Assembly (NCBI GenBank): GCA_031412355.1
Contig: JANOCR010000331.1
Location: forward strand, 1 to 19,424
Origin: JAENVT01 sp031412355
Lineage (GTDB): Bacteria > Actinomycetota > Acidimicrobiia > Acidimicrobiales > Ilumatobacteraceae
Direction: 5' to 3'
DNA: 19,424 nucleotides
The stretch's first letter is position 1; the number at the start of each line of letters is the position of its first letter. The notes under the pieces are model-generated. The model worked only from the letters and a program-made list of their open reading frames with translations. It did no database searches and had not been told where the DNA came from. Positions 15,372 to 19,424 of this stretch are shown here, in pieces. A program made the position numbers and the translations under genes.

Positions 15372-17441
15372 ATGAGCACCGCCTCTGGAACCACGACCGA
15401 GATCATCAGCGGAAGCTGCCATCACGACTGCCCGGACACCTGCGGTTGGCACGTCACGGTCGACCGGTCCGGACCAACGCCAGTGGCCTTGCAGATGCGC
15501 GGCAACCCCGACCATCCGTACAGCCAGGGCGAACTGTGCCCGAAGGTCAACAAGTTTCTCGACCGGGTTTACAGCGACGAGCGAGTGCTGCATCCGCTGC
15601 GCCGAGTCGGGCCGAAGGGTGAAGGCCGATTCGAGCAGATCACGTGGGACGAAGCTCTCGCCGAGATCGCGACGCGCTTCCACGAGATCATCGATCGCGA
15701 CGGCGCAGAGGCGATCATGCCGTACAGCGACGCAGGCAACCAGAGCCTGCTGGCGATGGGTTTCCCCGAGCGCTTCTGGAACCGCCTTGGGGCGACTCGT
15801 GTGCTGCGAGCCATATGCGGTCCGACGGTGGGCGCCGGCGTGAAGATGACCAACGGCACCACTAAGTGCCTGGACCCCTTGGAGATCCGCCATTCGAAGC
15901 TGATCATCCTCTGGGGCACCAACACCAAGCTGACCAATCGTCATCTGTGGCCGACCATCGAGGCGGCCCGCGCCGACGGCGCCAAGGTGGTCGTGCTCGA
16001 TCCCATCCGCACCATCACCGCCGAGGCCTCCGACTGGTTCATCCAACCGCTGCCCGGCACCGACATTGCGATGATGTTGGCGATCATGCATGTGCTGATC
16101 CGCGATGGCCTGACCGACAAGCAGTGGATCGACCAACACACCCTTGGCTTCGACGAGTTGGCGCTGCACGTCGACGAGTGGACACCCGAGCGTGCGGCCG
16201 CCACTTGCGGTGTGGCCGCCGCCGACATCGAACGGCTGGCCGAGATTTACGGCACCATCCGTCCGGCAGTCATTCGTACGCTGGTAGGTGCCGAGCACCA
16301 CGAGAACGGGGCGATGTTCTTCCGTACCCTCGCCTGCCTGCCTGCCTTAGTCGGCGCATGGCAGGACCGCGGCGGCGGCCTGGCGCGATCGATCGGTGTG
16401 TGGACCGGGTCGGTCGTCGACGGCAACGCTCTCGAACGGCCAGAACTGCTCGGTGATCGCCAGCCGCGATGGGTCAACATGAGCCGCCTCGGCGAGACGT
16501 TGACCGAGACCACCAGTCCACCGATCAGGGGTCTGATGGTGTGGGGCTGCAATCCGATGGTCATCGCTCCCAATAGCGAAAAGGTCCGCGCCGGCATGTT
16601 GCGCGACGACTTGTTCACGGTCGTGCACGAGCAGTTCATCACCGACACGGCGCGATACGCCGACATAGTGCTGCCTGCGACGACGCAGATCGAATCGGTC
16701 GACGTGGTGCCGCCGTGGGGTCACCTGTGGTTGAGCTGGAACGAGCCGGCGATCGCGCCGTGCGGCCAGTCGGTCAGCAACAGCGAAGTGTTCCGTCGGC
16801 TTGCTCGGGCGATGGGTTACACCGAACCGGTGCTGTACGACGACGACATGACCACCATCCGCGATTGCCTGCCCGGAATCGATGTCGAGGAACTGCGGCG
16901 GGTCGGCTTCGTGCGCGTGCCGTATCCGGAGGACGGCCGGCCATTCGGCGACGGTGTCTTCCCGACGGTCAGCGGCCGAGTCGAGTTCGTCAGCGAGGCC
17001 CTGGTCGCGATGGGTCAGCCGTCGTTGCCTACATTCGTGCCGCCTGGCGAAGGACCCGGCTCGGACCTTGCCCGGCGCTACCCATTGCAGTTGATGACCC
17101 CGAAGCACCACAACCGTTTCCTCAACGGCAGCTATTCGCACCTCCCAGGGCATGGCGGGCGCGAGTCCGGGCCGTTCCTCGAACTCTGCGCGGCCGATGC
17201 CGCGAGCCGCGGCATCACCGAAGGCCAATGCGTGCGGGTGTTCAATGATCGGGCTTCAGTCGAGGTGCCGGCACGCATCACGGACCGAGTGCGACCCGGG
17301 TTGGTGTCGATCCCATGGGGATGGTGGAGCCGTCATCATCCCGACGGCATGGTTGCCAACTCGCTGACGAACGACACCCTCACGGAATGGGGCGGCGGTG
17401 CAGCGTTCTACGACACCCTGGTCGAAGTCACGGCCCGCTAG
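15372..17441 (+). CDS. Molybdopterin-dependent oxidoreductase (DMSO reductase family)
   Basis: The protein has 689 residues. The N-terminus carries a 4Fe-4S motif, Cys16, Cys20, Cys24 and Cys56 (CHHDCPDTC then GELCPK). Next come the Mo-bis-MGD domains: TWDEALAEIA, LGATRV, and AICGPTVGAG, in which Cys149 aligns by eye with the Sec/Cys Mo ligand of formate dehydrogenase H. The segment LIILWGTNTKLTNRH follows, then a MVWGCNPMVIAPN nucleotide-binding loop. The C-terminal molybdopterin dinucleotide-binding domain begins near 575 with YPLQLMTPKHHNRFLNGSYSH and ends near 689. There is no Tat signal, so it is probably cytoplasmic, and no electron-transfer subunit lies next to it. The substrate is unknown. 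The start is leaderless in appearance, and a hairpin overlaps the stop codon. Confidence 0.9.
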   Translation: MSTASGTTTEIISGSCHHDCPDTCGWHVTVDRSGPTPVALQMRGNPDHPYSQGELCPKVNKFLDRVYSDERVLHPLRRVGPKGEGRFEQITWDEALAEIATRFHEIIDRDGAEAIMPYSDAGNQSLLAMGFPERFWNRLGATRVLRAICGPTVGAGVKMTNGTTKCLDPLEIRHSKLIILWGTNTKLTNRHLWPTIEAARADGAKVVVLDPIRTITAEASDWFIQPLPGTDIAMMLAIMHVLIRDGLTDKQWIDQHTLGFDELALHVDEWTPERAAATCGVAAADIERLAEIYGTIRPAVIRTLVGAEHHENGAMFFRTLACLPALVGAWQDRGGGLARSIGVWTGSVVDGNALERPELLGDRQPRWVNMSRLGETLTETTSPPIRGLMVWGCNPMVIAPNSEKVRAGMLRDDLFTVVHEQFITDTARYADIVLPATTQIESVDVVPPWGHLWLSWNEPAIAPCGQSVSNSEVFRRLARAMGYTEPVLYDDDMTTIRDCLPGIDVEELRRVGFVRVPYPEDGRPFGDGVFPTVSGRVEFVSEALVAMGQPSLPTFVPPGEGPGSDLARRYPLQLMTPKHHNRFLNGSYSHLPGHGGRESGPFLELCAADAASRGITEGQCVRVFNDRASVEVPARITDRVRPGLVSIPWGWWSRHHPDGMVANSLTNDTLTEWGGGAAFYDTLVEVTAR

Positions 17442-17453
17442 GTTCGGCGGGCC
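17432..17453 (+). terminator. GC-rich hairpin at the end of the molybdoenzyme gene
   Basis: GGCCCGC (17432-17438) and GCGGGCC (17447-17453) form a perfect 7-bp stem with an 8-base loop that contains the stop codon. No T-tract follows, as is common in high-GC actinobacteria. Confidence 0.5.
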
Positions 17454-17490
17454 ACGCCCAATGCATCCCGTCTGAGCAGGCACGCGGGGG

Positions 17491-17496
17491 TAGCCT
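17491..17496 (+). promoter_or_regulatory. -10 element of a leaderless promoter for the MgtE-N/CBS operon
   Basis: TAGCCT is followed by six bases and the ATG at 17503. There is a G-run at 17486-17490 but no properly spaced Shine-Dalgarno sequence. Confidence 0.5.
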
Positions 17497-17502
17497 GGCG
17501 AT

Positions 17503-18741
17503 ATGGCAGGCGAGCTGATCTACGCGTTTCGAGTCATGCGCTTGCCGCTGCTCGACGCCGGCGGTTCCACGATCGGCCGACTCGACGACATCGTGGTCAT
17601 TCCGGGCCGTACCCGTGTGTCACCACGGGTGCTGGGCTTCGTCGCCACCAGCCAGCGGCGCCGCATCTTCGTCAACGCCGGTCGCCTGGCCGGGATCGAC
17701 AGCGATGGCGCCCGCCTGCGCAGCTGGGACGTCGACCTCAACCCGTTCAAGCCGAAAGCCGGCGAGATGTTGATCGGGCGCGACATCATCGATCGGAAAG
17801 TCGGCGACGAGACGGTCAGCGATGTTGCCATACGTGCCGCAGGCGACGGCCGCCAGATCTGGTGGGAGCTCGCCAAGGTCCGCCTCTCGCGACGCAGTGC
17901 GCTGCGGCGCCGGCCGAGCTATCGACTGGTCGATGTTGCCGAGCTACCCCAGCTGTTCCACACAGCGGGGTCCGAGGTCGCCGCTGAGGTAGCGCGATTG
18001 CGCGACATGCACCCCAGCGACGTCGCCGGTGTAGTGCGCTCGATGCCAATGACGCAACGAAAGCAACTTGCAGAGGCCATGGATGACGAGCGGCTGGCAG
18101 ACCTGCTAGAGGAGCTGCCCGAGGCCGAGCAGCTGCGAATCATCGAAGGACTCGATCTCGAGCGCCTCGTCAATGTGCTCGAGGAGATGGAGTACGACGA
18201 TCTTGCCGACCTGCTGGCCGAGATGCCCGGTGAGCAACGCACGCGCATTCTCGAGGCCATGGATGCCGAAGACGCCGATCAAGTGCGTCGTCTGCTGAGC
18301 TACGACGAAGGCACGGCCGGTGCACTGATGACGCCCGACATCATCATCCTCGGCCCGACTGCAACAGTCGCCGAAGCCCTCGCCGAGTTGCGCAACCCCG
18401 ACTGGCTGGTGTCGATCGCTGCGCAGGTTTTCGTGGTGCAACCGCCATACAAAACCCCCACGGGCACCTACGTCGGCGTCGTCCATTTCCAGCGCCTCCT
18501 CCGCGAGCCGCCGAGCCTGGAGCTGGGGCGGTGCATCGAAGAAGAGCCGACGATCACACCCGACCTGCCCGAGCGCGAGGTGGCCGAGCGGTTGGCGAGC
18601 TACAACATGCTGGCGCTTGGTGTCTGTGACCAGGCGGGACGGCTACTCGGCGCGATCACCGTCGACGACGTGCTCGACCGCACGCTGCCGACCGGGTGGC
18701 GGCAACGCAGGCGGGTGAGCACAGGTTCGGTTCCGCGATGA
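17503..18741 (+). CDS. PRC-barrel / MgtE N-terminal / CBS protein without a channel domain
   Basis: The protein has 412 residues. Two PRC-barrel-like beta segments occupy about 1-85 and 86-140. The MgtE intracellular N domain (about 155-270) is a run of acidic helical repeats (DLLEELPEAEQLRIIEGL, DLLAEMPGEQRTRILEAM) and ends in the MgtE-typical SYDEGTAGALMT linker. A CBS pair follows (about 275-395), whose last motif is LLGAITVDDVLD. The C-tail is basic. In MgtE these cytosolic domains bind Mg2+ and gate the membrane pore; here no pore is encoded. The gene overlaps a DUF1003 membrane-protein gene by four bases. A similar pair is known in other actinobacteria, including mycobacteria as I recall. 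A cytosolic sensor partner to that membrane protein is a reasonable inference. Confidence 0.85.
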   Translation: MAGELIYAFRVMRLPLLDAGGSTIGRLDDIVVIPGRTRVSPRVLGFVATSQRRRIFVNAGRLAGIDSDGARLRSWDVDLNPFKPKAGEMLIGRDIIDRKVGDETVSDVAIRAAGDGRQIWWELAKVRLSRRSALRRRPSYRLVDVAELPQLFHTAGSEVAAEVARLRDMHPSDVAGVVRSMPMTQRKQLAEAMDDERLADLLEELPEAEQLRIIEGLDLERLVNVLEEMEYDDLADLLAEMPGEQRTRILEAMDAEDADQVRRLLSYDEGTAGALMTPDIIILGPTATVAEALAELRNPDWLVSIAAQVFVVQPPYKTPTGTYVGVVHFQRLLREPPSLELGRCIEEEPTITPDLPEREVAERLASYNMLALGVCDQAGRLLGAITVDDVLDRTLPTGWRQRRRVSTGSVPR

Positions 18742-19259
18742 AGCGCCGCGAGGATCTGACCACACCGCGGCAACGCCGGCGACTGGGCGTGCACTACGAC
18801 CCCGACGCGTTCGGTCAGTTCAGCGAGAGCGTCGCCCGGTTCATCGGCACTGCACGATTTCTCGTGTACCAAAGCGTGTTCTGCGTCGTCTGGGTTCTGT
18901 GGAACAGCTTTGGCCCGGCCGACGTGCGCTTCGACGAATGGCAGTTCATCGGCCTCACGCTTCTCCTTTCGCTGCAGGCCGCATACGCCGCGCCCTTGAT
19001 CCTGCTCGCCCAGAACCGGCAGGAAGAACGCGACCGCGTGCAGACCGAGCTCGATCGTCGCGTGGCCGAACGCACGCAAGTCGACACCGAGTTCCTGGCT
19101 CGTGAGTTGGCCGGTGTGCGGCTGGGGCTCAGCGATGTGGCCAGCTCCAGCGAGCTCGAGGATCATCTCGAACGCATCAGCCGAGCCATCGAGCGCCTGG
19201 CGGATGGGCTCGCCGCACTCGAGGCGCGCATCGACAAGGCCGACGTCGAGGTCGAGTAA
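18738..19259 (+). CDS. DUF1003 membrane protein
   Basis: The protein has 173 residues; its ATG overlaps the previous stop (ATGA), so it is translationally coupled to the MgtE-N/CBS gene. The basic N-terminus leads into the DUF1003 signature: SVARFIGTARFLVYQSVF, membrane helix 1 (about 41-58) with WVLWN, then FDEWQFIGLTLLLSLQAAYAAPL with helix 2 (about 68-91), and QNRQEERDR. The remaining 80 residues are a charged coiled coil. The molecular function of DUF1003 is not established. The pairing suggests that it may provide the membrane component for the preceding sensor-like protein. Confidence 0.9.
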   Translation: MKRREDLTTPRQRRRLGVHYDPDAFGQFSESVARFIGTARFLVYQSVFCVVWVLWNSFGPADVRFDEWQFIGLTLLLSLQAAYAAPLILLAQNRQEERDRVQTELDRRVAERTQVDTEFLARELAGVRLGLSDVASSSELEDHLERISRAIERLADGLAALEARIDKADVEVE

Positions 19260-19263
19260 CCGT

Positions 19264-19424
19264 CTAGCTCCGCAGTGGAGCGTTCGATGTTGCCGACAGG
19301 ATCGCCGACTTGGCCGCCGCCAGCTTGATGACTTCGAGGGTGACCGCAGCGAACTCGTTGGGATGCACCCACGCGCTGAGATGATCGCCGTCCAGTTCGC
19401 GCACGTCGGCGCCCAATGCCTCGG
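19264..19424 (-). CDS. 3' end of a probable alpha/beta hydrolase, truncated by the window
   Basis: Read on the minus strand, one frame is open from the window edge to a TAG at 19266-19264, giving 52 C-terminal residues. They contain DGDHLSAWVHPNEFA followed by an amphipathic helix, which resembles the catalytic-His turn and last helix of alpha/beta hydrolases (GDH then HPxEF). With so little sequence the family is only suggested. It converges on the DUF1003 gene with a 4-bp gap. Confidence 0.55.
   Translation of the reverse strand, partial: EALGADVRELDGDHLSAWVHPNEFAAVTLEVIKLAAAKSAILSATSNAPLRS

Noticed and set aside
15372..17441. Selenocysteine in the molybdoenzyme
   Set aside because: The frame has no internal TGA at the ligand position; the candidate ligand is an ordinary Cys codon at residue 149.

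Overview
The window is high-GC DNA with tightly packed genes. Several start codons sit six bases after a TANNNT -10 element, which suggests leaderless transcripts. The gene content (luciferase-like monooxygenase, STAND/TPR cyclase, PRC/MgtE-N/CBS protein with a DUF1003 partner) points to an actinobacterium, perhaps of the Acidimicrobiia/Ilumatobacter type. That placement is inferred from style and gene families, not from a marker gene.

Layout. (1) Bases 1-4045 (+) hold the 3' part of a large secreted-type protein: a clan CD (C25/gingipain-like) peptidase domain followed by many Ig/cadherin-like modules, two of which share an almost identical segment. (2) Bases 4055-7834 (-) encode a 1259-residue protein resembling eukaryotic soluble adenylyl cyclase: two class III cyclase domains, a STAND-type ATPase and a TPR-rich tail. 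(3) Divergent from it, 7934-8425 (+) encodes a 163-residue three-helix membrane protein that looks like a Pycsar effector (PycTM/DUF5706). (4) 8638-10470 (+) is a membrane PAS-PAS-GGDEF diguanylate cyclase. (5) tRNA-Ala(TGC) lies on the minus strand at 10640-10712. (6) 10819-12111 (+) is a luciferase-like flavin monooxygenase. (7) On the minus strand follow a small zinc-ribbon gene translationally coupled to an N-acyl-D-amino-acid deacylase-like amidohydrolase, and then a class I/II aminotransferase. (8) Only 17 bp away and divergent is a molybdopterin oxidoreductase (15372-17441, +). (9) 17503-19259 (+) is a two-gene operon of a PRC/MgtE-N/CBS protein and a DUF1003 membrane protein. (10) The window ends inside the 3' end of a minus-strand gene, probably an alpha/beta hydrolase.

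The most interesting unit is the divergent cyclase/PycTM pair at 4055-8425. Known Pycsar defence pairs a class III pyrimidine cyclase with a small membrane effector. Here the cyclase candidate is a giant STAND/TPR protein whose two purine-recognition positions are both non-canonical (Glu for the usual Lys, Ile for the usual Thr/Asp). This could be a Pycsar variant with a built-in sensor, or two unrelated signalling genes side by side; the sequence alone cannot decide. The genes of the 10.8-17.4 kb block (flavin monooxygenase, deacylase, aminotransferase, Mo enzyme) look catabolic, but no shared substrate can be named.
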